Positions 16,630-24,782 of a stretch of 44,769 nt of DNA are shown one piece after another. This DNA is from Candidatus Omnitrophota bacterium (GTDB lineage Bacteria; Omnitrophota; Gorgyraeia; Zapsychrales; Zapsychraceae): positions 31,787-76,555 of the forward strand of contig JAGQKV010000013.1 in NCBI GenBank assembly GCA_020429915.1. The letters are read 5' to 3'. Within the stretch, counting starts at the first letter, position 1, and each line of letters starts with the position of its first letter. The notes beneath the pieces were generated by a model, which did not search any database, had not been told where the DNA came from, and was given only the letters and a program-made list of their open reading frames with translations. A program made the position numbers and the translations under genes.

Positions 16630-16720
16630 AAGTTATCAACGGATAAGAGTCGTTTTAATGTGTCATGACATCCGGTAGTGTCCTTAAAAAGTGCGCTGTA
16701 TGTGTGTGCGCACTTTTTTT
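16630..16720 (+). ncRNA. Candidate small RNA
   Basis: About 90 nt lie between an extended -10 box (16618-16623) and a terminator (16686-16720), without a credible open frame. I see no known RNA family. It could equally be a short untranslated remnant. Confidence 0.3.
16686..16720. terminator. Strong intrinsic terminator
   Basis: GTGCGC (16691-16696) pairs with GCGCAC (16708-16713), extended by A5/T5, and is followed by a T7 run. The A-run before the stem makes it usable in both directions. Confidence 0.8.
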
Positions 16721-16805
16721 CGTAATTAAGCACGGCATTTATCCCACTGGGCCAGTCCATTCCGGACTAAGGTTCTAAGGTTTTCCTCAAGATTTTTTTT
16801 AATTT

Positions 16806-16878
16806 GGGCCACTAGCTCATCTGGTAGAGCAACTGACTCTTAATCAGTGGGTGGCAGGTTCGAGTCCTGCGTGGCCCA
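16806..16878 (+). tRNA. tRNA-Lys(CUU)
   Basis: A complete cloverleaf: acceptor GGGCCAC/GTGGCCC, D arm with GCTC/GAGC, anticodon stem ACTGA/TCAGT around loop CTCTTAA (anticodon CTT), T arm GCAGG-TTCGAGT-CCTGC, discriminator A. It is 73 nt long and CCA is not encoded. The transketolase gene starts 25 nt downstream with no terminator between, so the two may share a transcript. Confidence 0.97.
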
Positions 16879-16903
16879 TCATTTCTGTCAACTTGGAGAG
16901 TTC

Positions 16904-17716
16904 ATGAGCGCGAGCGCTGCGGAATTACGCGAGAAAGCGAAACAGTTCCGGCGGGAAATTCTCGAAACGACCCACCGGGCGGGATCCGGGCATCCCGGCG
17001 GATCATTGTCCTGTGTCGAAATTCTGATCACGTTGTACGAAGAGGTTATGCAGCACAAGCCCGACGAACCCAAATGGGACGGGCGGGACCATCTGATCAT
17101 CTCCAAAGGCCACGCCACCCCGGCCGTCTATGTCACCCTTGCCAACTACGGCTACTTTCCCAAAGAAGAATTACCCGGCTTTCGCAAGTTCGGGAGCATT
17201 CTGCAGGGCCATGTCCATACCAAGGTGCCCGGTGTTGAGTTCAATACCGGATCTTTGGGGCACGGCCTGTCCGTGGCCAACGGTTTGGCTATCGGTAACA
17301 GGTTGCTGGGCAAGAATAACAAGGTGTATTGTCTTTTGGGTGACGGGGAGATCCAGGAAGGATCGATTTGGGAGGCCGCCATGCATGCCTCGCACCGAAA
17401 GTTGGACAATCTCTGTGCGATCGTGGATTACAACAAAGTCCAGGAGAACGGTCCGACTAACGAAATCAAAAACCTCGAGCCGCTGTCGGAGAAATGGATG
17501 AGTTTCGGCTGGGAGGTCCGCGAGGTTATCGGGCATAATTTCGGACAATTACGGCAGGCTTTTGCCGAATTTGCCGACAATAAGGGTAAGCCGTTCGTGA
17601 TCCTGGCGCATACGATAAAGGGCAAGGGAGTATCCTTTATGGAAGGAGAACGCCAATGGCATGGGAAGGCTCCGAACGCCGAGCAGCTGCAGGAAGCGCT
17701 GGCGGAACTGGAATAG
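16904..17716 (+). CDS. Transketolase, N-terminal (TPP-binding) subunit
   Basis: The 270-residue protein is the N-terminal half of a split transketolase. It moves two-carbon units between sugar phosphates in the non-oxidative pentose phosphate pathway. I start at the ATG at 16904 after GGAGAG. Visible motifs: GSGHPGGSLSC (phosphate and TPP contacts), ISKGHATPAVY, GSLGHGLSVANG, and the TPP/Mg motif GDGEIQEG...DYNKVQ. It needs the next gene for the pyrimidine-binding half. Split transketolases are common in archaea and many anaerobes. First gene of the pentose-phosphate cluster. Confidence 0.95.
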   Translation: MSASAAELREKAKQFRREILETTHRAGSGHPGGSLSCVEILITLYEEVMQHKPDEPKWDGRDHLIISKGHATPAVYVTLANYGYFPKEELPGFRKFGSILQGHVHTKVPGVEFNTGSLGHGLSVANGLAIGNRLLGKNNKVYCLLGDGEIQEGSIWEAAMHASHRKLDNLCAIVDYNKVQENGPTNEIKNLEPLSEKWMSFGWEVREVIGHNFGQLRQAFAEFADNKGKPFVILAHTIKGKGVSFMEGERQWHGKAPNAEQLQEALAELE

Positions 17717-17745
17717 CTCAGCATAACGAAGAGAAGGAAAACGGA

Positions 17746-18711
17746 ATGAGTGAGAAGATCCCCACCCGTGACGGGTTCGGCAAGGAGCTCGTCGAGTTGG
17801 GTCGAGAAAATGATAAAATCGTCGTCGTTTCCGCCGACCTCGAAGACGCCACGCGCGCCGAATACTTCAAAAACGAATTCCCCGAAAGATTTTTTACCTG
17901 CGGTATTGCCGAGCAGGACATGGTTGGCACGGCCGCGGGCTTGAGCATGCATGGCTTTATTCCGTTTATCAATTCCTTTGCCGTGTTCATGACCAACCGT
18001 GCCTATGATATGCTGCGTCTCGACGTCTGTTACAACAACTGCAATGTGAAGATTATCTGTTCGCATGCCGGAGTGACCGTCGGAGAGGACGGAGCGTCCG
18101 CCCAAAGTCTGGAAGATCTGGCCCTGATGCGGGTCCTGCCCAATATCAAAGTGGTTGTCCCGGCCGACGAAATGGAGGCGCGCAAAGCCACCCGGATATT
18201 CGCCCGGGAAGCAGGTCCGATGTACATGCGCACGTCCCGCGCGCCGTTTCCCGTGCTGACCTCGGTCGAGGATGCATTTGAGATCGGCAAGGCGAATATT
18301 GTCCGCGACGGCGGCGATGTCACGTTGATCGCCTGCGGTATTCATGTGTCGGAATCGCTGAGCGCCGCGCAGATGCTGAAAAAAGACGGCATCGACGCGC
18401 GGGTTATCAATATGCATACGCTAAAGCCTATCGATGAGGCCGCTATCGTGACCGCGGCCCGGGAGACCGGCGCCATCGTAACCGCCGAAGAGCATCAGCG
18501 TTTCGGAGGTCTCGGCAGCGCGGTGGCCGAGGTGGTGGTCCAACAATGTCCCGTGCCGATGGAGTTTGTCGCCGTCGACGATACATTCGGACAAACAGGT
18601 TCCCCCCAGCAATTGCTTGAGGTCTTTCACCTGAAGGACAAGGATATTGCCGCTGCCGCCAAGCAAGCGCTGTCCCGCAAGAATTCAGGCGCCCCGCACG
18701 TCAAGGCCTAG
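17746..18711 (+). CDS. Transketolase, C-terminal subunit
   Basis: The 321-residue protein pairs with the preceding gene to form active transketolase. I start at the ATG at 17746 (GAGAAGGAAAACGGA upstream). It contains the pyrimidine-binding domain with the catalytic Glu in CGIAEQDMVG (near residue 56), HAGVTVGEDGASAQ, and a C-terminal transketolase_C domain with EEHQRFGGLGSAVAEV. The length is normal for this half. Thirty nt separate it from its partner gene. Confidence 0.95.
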   Translation: MSEKIPTRDGFGKELVELGRENDKIVVVSADLEDATRAEYFKNEFPERFFTCGIAEQDMVGTAAGLSMHGFIPFINSFAVFMTNRAYDMLRLDVCYNNCNVKIICSHAGVTVGEDGASAQSLEDLALMRVLPNIKVVVPADEMEARKATRIFAREAGPMYMRTSRAPFPVLTSVEDAFEIGKANIVRDGGDVTLIACGIHVSESLSAAQMLKKDGIDARVINMHTLKPIDEAAIVTAARETGAIVTAEEHQRFGGLGSAVAEVVVQQCPVPMEFVAVDDTFGQTGSPQQLLEVFHLKDKDIAAAAKQALSRKNSGAPHVKA

Positions 18712-18796
18712 CGGTTCGTCTTCGGATCATCCTCTTCGTCCGGTTGTTCATTTGAATTTTAGCCCAATCACGACGTTATCCCCAGGGAGGAGATTT

Positions 18797-19921
18797 ATGG
18801 CCCCATCAACCATCCAACAATTGGCAGACTACGGACAAAGCATCTGGCTGGACTATATCAATAGGCCCATGCTGGAGAACGGTGAGCTGAAACAGCGTAT
18901 CGCCAACGGGCTGCGTGGCATGACGTCGAATCCTTCCATTTTTCAGAAAGCTATCGGATCCACCCACGATTATGATCAGGAAATCATCCGCTTGAAAACA
19001 GAAGGCAAATCGGCCTTCGAGATATACGACGCCCTGACGATCCGCGATATTCAAGACGCTGCCGACTGTTTCCGTGACGTGTATGATCGGACCGGCGGAT
19101 TGGACGGATACGTCAGCCTCGAGATCAATCCCTTGCTGGCGGCCAAGGTGGAAGAGCAGGCCGCGGAGGGAATCCGGTTGTTCGAAAAGGTGGGCCGTCC
19201 CAACGTTATGATCAAGGTTCCGTCCACGGAACAGGGATATGCCGTGATCCGGACGCTGATCGGGCGCGGCATCAATGTGAATGCCACCCTGATTTTCTCG
19301 TTGAGCCAATACGAACAGGTCGCGGCCGCATACTGTGCCGGGGTGCGGGATTTGCAGTCGGCCGGTGGTGACCTGAGCGCGGTGCATTCCGTGGCGAGTG
19401 TTTTTGTCAGCCGAATCGACAGCGTGATCGACAAGAAATTGGCGGAAATCTCCGTCGAAGACACGGCGCATGCGGACGAGGCCGGAGACCTGGCGGGACA
19501 GGCGGCCGTGGCCAATTCACGCCTTATTTTCGAACGGGCCGAGGCGCTGTTCGGCGGTCCGGAATTCAAGGCGCTGGCCGCCGCCGGCGCCAACCGGCAG
19601 CGGGTCCTCTGGGGATCGACCAGCACCAAGAATCCCGCCTACAGTGACATCAAATACGTAACCGAGCTGATCGCCAGACCCACCGTCAATACGGTCCCCG
19701 AGCAGACCTTGGTGGCCTTCCTGGACCATGGTGAAGTCGGCGAGGCCTTCGCAGCGGACGCCGCGCCGGCCCGCGAGATTGTCGCCCGCTTAAAGACATT
19801 GGGAATCGACCTTGACGAGGTGAACGCGCAATTGCTGCGCGACGGCTGTACCGCGTTTGACTGCGCCTTTGAAGATCTCTTAAAATCGATCGAAAGCAAG
19901 GCGGCCGCGTTGGCCGGATAG
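18797..19921 (+). CDS. tal: Transaldolase
   Basis: The 374-residue protein transfers dihydroxyacetone units in the pentose phosphate pathway. I start at the ATG at 18797, 4 nt after AGGGAGGAG. The Schiff-base Lys is Lys140 in NVMIKVPST. Other family motifs: GMTSNPSIFQ (41-50), EINPLLA (109-115), NATLIFSLSQY and WGSTSTKNP. The length fits the long transaldolases of about 370 residues seen in actinobacteria, cyanobacteria and in transaldolase/glucose-6-phosphate isomerase fusions. Only 85 nt separate it from the transketolase gene, consistent with one operon. Confidence 0.95.
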   Translation: MAPSTIQQLADYGQSIWLDYINRPMLENGELKQRIANGLRGMTSNPSIFQKAIGSTHDYDQEIIRLKTEGKSAFEIYDALTIRDIQDAADCFRDVYDRTGGLDGYVSLEINPLLAAKVEEQAAEGIRLFEKVGRPNVMIKVPSTEQGYAVIRTLIGRGINVNATLIFSLSQYEQVAAAYCAGVRDLQSAGGDLSAVHSVASVFVSRIDSVIDKKLAEISVEDTAHADEAGDLAGQAAVANSRLIFERAEALFGGPEFKALAAAGANRQRVLWGSTSTKNPAYSDIKYVTELIARPTVNTVPEQTLVAFLDHGEVGEAFAADAAPAREIVARLKTLGIDLDEVNAQLLRDGCTAFDCAFEDLLKSIESKAAALAG

Positions 19922-19931
19922 GCACGCTTGC

Positions 19932-20864
19932 ATGATCCATCCGACCGAAGAGTACTATCATATATCCAAACCGGAATGGGTGACAACCCCCGACGGTGAT
20001 CAGCGGGGGTATATTCAACCGCGGGAGCTGCGCGAGTTGTGGTTTCATACCGGTACGATCTGTAATCTCAGCTGTCCGTTCTGTCTGGAGGGATCCAGGC
20101 CGGGTGACAACCGTCTGAATATGGTGACCCTGGAAGATGTTCGGCCGCTGATAGACGAGGCGCTCACCCTGGGGGTGGAGCGCTTTTCTTTTACCGGCGG
20201 CGAGCCGTTTGTCGTCAAGGAAATGGTCCGTATTCTTGATTTCGCGCTGGACCACCGGCCCTGTCTGGTGCTGACCAATGCGACGCATCCCTTGCAGCGC
20301 CGGCTGGATGAAATTCGCCCGCTGATCCGCAAGCCCAATCCGCTCAATTTTCGCATCAGTCTTGACTATCCCGATCCCGAGCAGCATGACCGTTCACGCG
20401 GACAGGGAAACTTTATGCTCAGCCTGCAGACTATGACGGAACTCAACCGTATCGGGTTCGGGATATCGATCGCGCGCCAGCGTGAACAGGATGAAGACAG
20501 CGCCGCGGTGGATCGTCGGTTCCAACGCCATTTTCGATGCGCCGGTGTCCCGAAAGATACGCGCATCGTGAGTTTTCCGGATTTTCTGGCGCCGGGCACC
20601 ATTGCCGAGGTGCCGCACATCACTCGTGAATGTATGACAAAGTATCACGATGAGGAATCGCGCAGCCGTTTCATGTGCCATTTCAGCAAAATGGTCGTCA
20701 AGAAAGACGACCGGATGCGCGTGTATGCCTGTACGCTCGTCGATGACGACGAGGACTACGATTTGGGGGGCTCGCTTGGTGAGGCCATGCGGGCCCGGAT
20801 TATGATGAAGCATCACCGCTGCTATTCCTGTTTTGCGCAGGGAGCCTCTTGCAGCGAAAGCTAG
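19932..20864 (+). CDS. Radical SAM protein with C-terminal Cys cluster
   Basis: The 310-residue enzyme has the radical SAM signature CNLSCPFC (Cys44, Cys48, Cys51), which binds a 4Fe-4S cluster and S-adenosylmethionine, followed by the GGEPF motif (near 97). At the C-terminus further Cys residues (in TRECMTK, FMCHFS, YACTLV, CYSCFAQGASC) look like SPASM-type auxiliary cluster ligands. The substrate is unknown. It starts 10 nt after the transaldolase stop and is followed by 6-phosphogluconolactonase, so a role linked to sugar phosphates or a co-regulated modification is possible. Ribosome-binding site weak. Confidence 0.88.
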   Translation: MIHPTEEYYHISKPEWVTTPDGDQRGYIQPRELRELWFHTGTICNLSCPFCLEGSRPGDNRLNMVTLEDVRPLIDEALTLGVERFSFTGGEPFVVKEMVRILDFALDHRPCLVLTNATHPLQRRLDEIRPLIRKPNPLNFRISLDYPDPEQHDRSRGQGNFMLSLQTMTELNRIGFGISIARQREQDEDSAAVDRRFQRHFRCAGVPKDTRIVSFPDFLAPGTIAEVPHITRECMTKYHDEESRSRFMCHFSKMVVKKDDRMRVYACTLVDDDEDYDLGGSLGEAMRARIMMKHHRCYSCFAQGASCSES

Positions 20865-20878
20865 GACGGAGGACCGGG

Positions 20879-21655
20879 ATGACACCCGAAGTGATACTCT
20901 TTCCGGACAGCCACAGGCTGGCCGATTACCTGGTTAAGACCTGGATCCATTTGGCCAACGAAGTCATCGGTGAACATGGCCGTTTCAGCAGCGCATTTCC
21001 CGGTGGTCGTTCTCCGGTCGAATTTTACAATCTGCTGTCGTCCTGGCCGGATTTTAATCTGTGGTCGAAGGTGCATATCTTCCAAACGGACGAACGCTTT
21101 GTGGACGAACATCATCCGGACAACAATTTCCGGTTGATTAAGGACAACCTGTTGAGGCATATTCCGATCCCGATGGAGAATGTCTTTCCGGTGCCGTCCC
21201 ATGTCGAGACGGTGGGGATGGCGGCGGAAGAGTATAAGAATACACTGGTCCGGTTTTTTACCCTCGACCGGAATCACCTGCCCATCATTGACTTTGTTCT
21301 GCTGGGTCTGGGAGAAGACGGTCACACGGCGTCTTTGTTTCCCGGCGTCGACGGCATCAATGATCCGTACCGGCTGACGATGCCGGTGTCGATTAATCAT
21401 CTCAAACACGACCGGATCAGCATGACGTTGTCGGTGATCAATAACGCGCGGAATGTCATGTTCTTGGTGACGGGTGCGCAAAAGGCCGAGGCCGTGCGCG
21501 AAGTCCTGGAGCGGGGGGGCGATTATCCGGCCGCGCAGGTCCGTCCGCGGCAGGGGAAGCTCACCTTTCTGCTGGACGCTCAGGCCGCGCAACTCTTGGA
21601 ACACAAAGAACGCTATCTCACCCAAGCACAACCCCTGTCTATCAATCCGGAGTAA
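20879..21655 (+). CDS. pgl: 6-phosphogluconolactonase
   Basis: The 258-residue protein hydrolyses 6-phosphogluconolactone in the oxidative pentose phosphate pathway. I start at the ATG at 20879 after ACGGAGG. Motifs of the DevB/SOL family are present: FPGGRSP (substrate phosphate loop), QTDERFVDEHHPDNNFRL, and GLGEDGHTASLFPG with the catalytic His. Neither glucose-6-phosphate dehydrogenase nor 6-phosphogluconate dehydrogenase is in the window, so this cluster holds only part of the oxidative branch. Confidence 0.93.
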   Translation: MTPEVILFPDSHRLADYLVKTWIHLANEVIGEHGRFSSAFPGGRSPVEFYNLLSSWPDFNLWSKVHIFQTDERFVDEHHPDNNFRLIKDNLLRHIPIPMENVFPVPSHVETVGMAAEEYKNTLVRFFTLDRNHLPIIDFVLLGLGEDGHTASLFPGVDGINDPYRLTMPVSINHLKHDRISMTLSVINNARNVMFLVTGAQKAEAVREVLERGGDYPAAQVRPRQGKLTFLLDAQAAQLLEHKERYLTQAQPLSINPE

Positions 21656-21658
21656 TTC

Positions 21659-21865
21659 ATGTTTCGACGTGTCGGTCAGATGAAACCTGAGGAAGTCTTT
21701 ACCCGCACTACCTTTGCGGTCGTCTTAATCGGCAGCAGTTTCTTTCCGTGGTGCCGCTGGGTGGCCTTGATCCTCGGGATTCTCTTTCTCATTTCGGCCC
21801 TGCAAGGTTTTTGCCTGACTTGCTGGCTTTACAAGAAGTTTGCCGGGCGTTCCCGCCAGGTCTGA
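21659..21865 (+). CDS. Small DUF2892-like membrane protein
   Basis: The 68-residue protein has two hydrophobic segments (about 18-35 and 36-55) and ends GFCLTCWLYKKF, the C-P/x-L-Y pattern of DUF2892 proteins (the membrane part of YgaP-type rhodaneses). It starts 3 nt after the pgl stop with CGGAG upstream, so it is probably the last gene of the pentose-phosphate cluster. Function unknown. Confidence 0.65.
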   Translation: MFRRVGQMKPEEVFTRTTFAVVLIGSSFFPWCRWVALILGILFLISALQGFCLTCWLYKKFAGRSRQV

Positions 21866-21890
21866 CGGTGGGAAAATACCGCATTTTTTG

Positions 21891-21919
21891 TTGGTCTGCT
21901 CCCGGCGCTCAGGTATACT
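21891..21919 (+). promoter_or_regulatory. Promoter of the fatty-acid cluster
   Basis: TTGGTC (21891-21896), a 17-bp spacer, TATACT (21914-21919). Transcription would start near 21926, about 34 nt before the ligase start at 21960. Confidence 0.5.
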
Positions 21920-21959
21920 AGAAGGGAGATATGCATAACTGTCTAACCAGAAAGTGGTT

Positions 21960-23444
21960 ATGAATCCCTGGCAACGTCTGGCCGGTTTGAGCCGGGACGA
22001 CATCAAACAACTTCAGGACCGCAAGCTTCATCAATTCATCAACGAATACATCTACCCATTCAGCCCGTACTATCGCAAGTTATTTGATGACAATAAGATC
22101 GATCCGAGAAATATCCGGCGGGCGGAAGACCTTAGACACATTCCGTTTACCTCCAAGCGGGACTTCATCGATGACGACGAGGAGTATCCCCGATTTCGGG
22201 ACTTTGTTCTGCAGCCGGATGCGGAAAAGATCCGCCGTGCCTGGCCCGTGAGCAAGACCGTGCCGCTGGCCGTATTGAAGGCCCTGCGCGGTTCCGAAGC
22301 GGTCGTGCACCGGATCTCGCAGGAATTCCGCCCAGTATTTATGACGTACACCACCGGCACCACTAACAAGCCGATACCGTTTATGTATTCCAATTATGAT
22401 GTGGATAACTGGCGGGTGTCCGGGGCGCGGATGATGAACTTGTTCGAGGTCGATCCGGAAGAGAAGGTCCTCAATTTGTTTCCCTACGCGCCGCATCTGG
22501 CCTTTTGGCAAGTCGTCTTCGGCGGTTTGGCGGCGTGTAATCTGGTCCTCAGCACCGGTGGCGGAAAGACGGTGGGGACCGAGGGGAACATCAAGGCCTT
22601 GGCCAAAATGCAGCCGACCCTGGTACTCGGGGTCCCCAGTTATGTCTACCATGTTCTGCGGACTGCGATGGACGACGGCGTGCGGCTCGACTTCGTCAAG
22701 AAAGTGGTACTCGGTGCCTCTAAGGTAACGGTCGGATTCAAGAAAAAGCTCGCCGAGCTGCTGACGGCTATGGGTGCGACCGATGTCCGGATTTTCGGAA
22801 CGTACGGTTTCACCGAGGCGCGCTGCGCCTGGGCCGAGAGCCCGACCGGATTGGAGGAATCCAGCGGCTACCATCTCTATCCGGACCGCGAGATCTTTGA
22901 GGTGATCGATCCCGAGACCGGTGAAGTCAAGGGGGAGGGGGAGGACGGAGAAATCGTTTACACGTCGCTGGACTCGCGCGGCAGCAGCGTGTTGCGTTAC
23001 CGTACCGGTGATTTTGTGCGGGGCGGGATCCGTTACGACAAATGTCCTTACAAAAATTGGTTTGTCCCGCGGCTGTCGAGTGACATCAGCCGTCTGAGCG
23101 ACGTTAAAGACCTTCAGCTGTCGAAGGTCAAAGGCGCGCTGGTGAATCTCAATCACTTCGGCGCGGTCTTATCCGACTTGCCCGTCGTGGATGAATGGCA
23201 GTTAGAGATCCGCAAGAAGGATGACGACCCCTACGAGGTGGATGAACTGGTGGTCTATGTGTGCGTCAAATCCGATTGCGACCGGGCTGCCCTGGAGCGC
23301 AAGATCCGTCAGGAGATGGTGGCGGCCACCGAAGTGGCCCCGAACAAGATCGTCTATATTGAACACCCGGAAATGGTGGAACGGTTACAGATCGAGGTAG
23401 CCAACAAGGAAAAACGAGTCGTCGACGCCCGGCCGCAAGGATAA
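21960..23444 (+). CDS. PaaK-like AMP-forming acyl-CoA ligase
   Basis: The 494-residue protein belongs to the adenylate-forming superfamily, closest in pattern to phenylacetate-CoA ligase (PaaK). Visible motifs: nucleotide loop TYTTGTTNKP, FGTYGFTEAR, and a C-terminal domain with YRTGDFV. Such enzymes join a carboxylic acid to CoA using ATP. In this cluster it probably activates fatty or aromatic acids for beta-oxidation (inference). The ATG at 21960 has no strong ribosome-binding site; a 10-codon frame (21931-21963) with GAAGGGAG overlaps it by ATGA. A GTG at 21954 is an alternative start. Confidence 0.82.
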   Translation: MNPWQRLAGLSRDDIKQLQDRKLHQFINEYIYPFSPYYRKLFDDNKIDPRNIRRAEDLRHIPFTSKRDFIDDDEEYPRFRDFVLQPDAEKIRRAWPVSKTVPLAVLKALRGSEAVVHRISQEFRPVFMTYTTGTTNKPIPFMYSNYDVDNWRVSGARMMNLFEVDPEEKVLNLFPYAPHLAFWQVVFGGLAACNLVLSTGGGKTVGTEGNIKALAKMQPTLVLGVPSYVYHVLRTAMDDGVRLDFVKKVVLGASKVTVGFKKKLAELLTAMGATDVRIFGTYGFTEARCAWAESPTGLEESSGYHLYPDREIFEVIDPETGEVKGEGEDGEIVYTSLDSRGSSVLRYRTGDFVRGGIRYDKCPYKNWFVPRLSSDISRLSDVKDLQLSKVKGALVNLNHFGAVLSDLPVVDEWQLEIRKKDDDPYEVDELVVYVCVKSDCDRAALERKIRQEMVAATEVAPNKIVYIEHPEMVERLQIEVANKEKRVVDARPQG

Positions 23445-23479
23445 TCCCGGCTGGACGCCGTGAAGAAAAGGAGTGGTTC

Positions 23480-24760
23480 GTGTCACGCATCGCCGTTATC
23501 GACGGTATTCGCACACCGTTTGTTAAATACCAAACCGACTTTCGCAGCCTTTCCGCGCAGGAACTGGGCCGGATAGCGTGTCGCGAATTGATCGAGCGCA
23601 CCGGTCTGGACCCGGCTCTGCTGGATGAAGTCATAATCGGATGCGTTGCGCAGCCCGCCGAAGCCGCGAATCTGGCACGCGTGGTCGCGCTGCTGGCGGG
23701 GGTGCCCGAGCGGGTACCGGCCTTCACCGTTCATCGTAATTGCGCGTCGGGGATCGAGGCCGCGGTGCAGGCGGTCCTCAAGATCCGGCAGGACGAAGGC
23801 GCTCTCTATTTGACCGGCGGGACCGAGTCGATGAGCAATATCCCGCTGTATTATTCCGCCAAGACACAACAGATTTTTGCCGAGCTGGCGCGTGCCAAGA
23901 CCTTACCGGCGCGCCTGCGGGCCTTTGCCAAATTCCGGATGGGGGAATTGCTTAAACCCACTGTCGGATTGATGCAGGGCCTCACCGATCCGGTTTGCGG
24001 CTTGAACATGGGGCAGACCGCCGAGGTGCTGGCCAAGGAATTCGGCATTACGAGACAGGAACAGGACGACTTCGCCTTGCAGAGCCATCAACGCGCCGTC
24101 GCGGCGCGTGATCGTCTGCGCGAGGAAATTGTTCCGGTCATTCCGGGGCCGAAGTACGGCAAGGCCGTGGAGAACGATAACGGACCGCGTGAGCAGCAGA
24201 CGATCGAGGCCCTGGCAAAATTGCGTCCCGTCTTTGACCGGCACGCCGGATCCGTCACGGCAGGCAATGCGAGTCAGATTACGGACGGCGCATGCAGCCT
24301 GTTGATCGCCAAAGAGGAAAAAGCACGGGAGCTGGGGTATGTGCCGCTGGGATATATCCGGGAGTTCGCCTTTGCCGGTGTCGAACCGCACCGGATGGGG
24401 ATCGGACCGGCGCATGCTATTCCTCAGGTCCTGCGAAAGGCGGGCATGAATATGTCCGACGTGCAGGCCTTTGAAATCAATGAGGCCTTCGCGGTGCAAG
24501 TGCTGGCGTGCCTGCGCCTGCTGGCGTCGGACGCGTTTGCCAAACGATTCGGATATGAAGGATTCACCGGAGAGATCAGTCCGGACAAGATCAATGTCAA
24601 CGGCGGTGCCATCGCCTTGGGACACCCGGTCGGGACGACGGGTGCGCGTCTGATCCTGACCATGCTGAAGCATATGCAACGCGAGGGGCTGTCAACCGGT
24701 CTGGTGTCGCTGTGTATCGGCGGAGGACAGGGAGCGGCTGTTATTCTGGAGCGGGAGTGA
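23480..24760 (+). CDS. Thiolase (acetyl-CoA acyltransferase)
   Basis: The 426-residue protein does the last step of beta-oxidation, cleaving 3-ketoacyl-CoA. It starts at GTG, 6 nt after AAAGGAG. The acyl-binding Cys88 is in HRNCASGIEA; NEAFAVQ, GGAIALGHPVG (catalytic His) and SLCIGGGQG (second Cys) are all present. The length is closer to the FadI/trifunctional-beta type (about 430) than to biosynthetic thiolases (about 390). It is directly upstream of the FadB-like fusion, with which it would form the fatty acid oxidation complex. Confidence 0.93.
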   Translation: MSRIAVIDGIRTPFVKYQTDFRSLSAQELGRIACRELIERTGLDPALLDEVIIGCVAQPAEAANLARVVALLAGVPERVPAFTVHRNCASGIEAAVQAVLKIRQDEGALYLTGGTESMSNIPLYYSAKTQQIFAELARAKTLPARLRAFAKFRMGELLKPTVGLMQGLTDPVCGLNMGQTAEVLAKEFGITRQEQDDFALQSHQRAVAARDRLREEIVPVIPGPKYGKAVENDNGPREQQTIEALAKLRPVFDRHAGSVTAGNASQITDGACSLLIAKEEKARELGYVPLGYIREFAFAGVEPHRMGIGPAHAIPQVLRKAGMNMSDVQAFEINEAFAVQVLACLRLLASDAFAKRFGYEGFTGEISPDKINVNGGAIALGHPVGTTGARLILTMLKHMQREGLSTGLVSLCIGGGQGAAVILERE

Positions 24761-24782
24761 GGAATCGAACAGGAGTACTTGA

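Noticed and set aside
16806-16878. tRNA as phage or island attachment site
   Set aside because: No integrase and no repeated tRNA end nearby.
22080-23156. 358-codon minus-strand frame
   Set aside because: Antisense to the acyl-CoA ligase-like gene, which has clear motifs.
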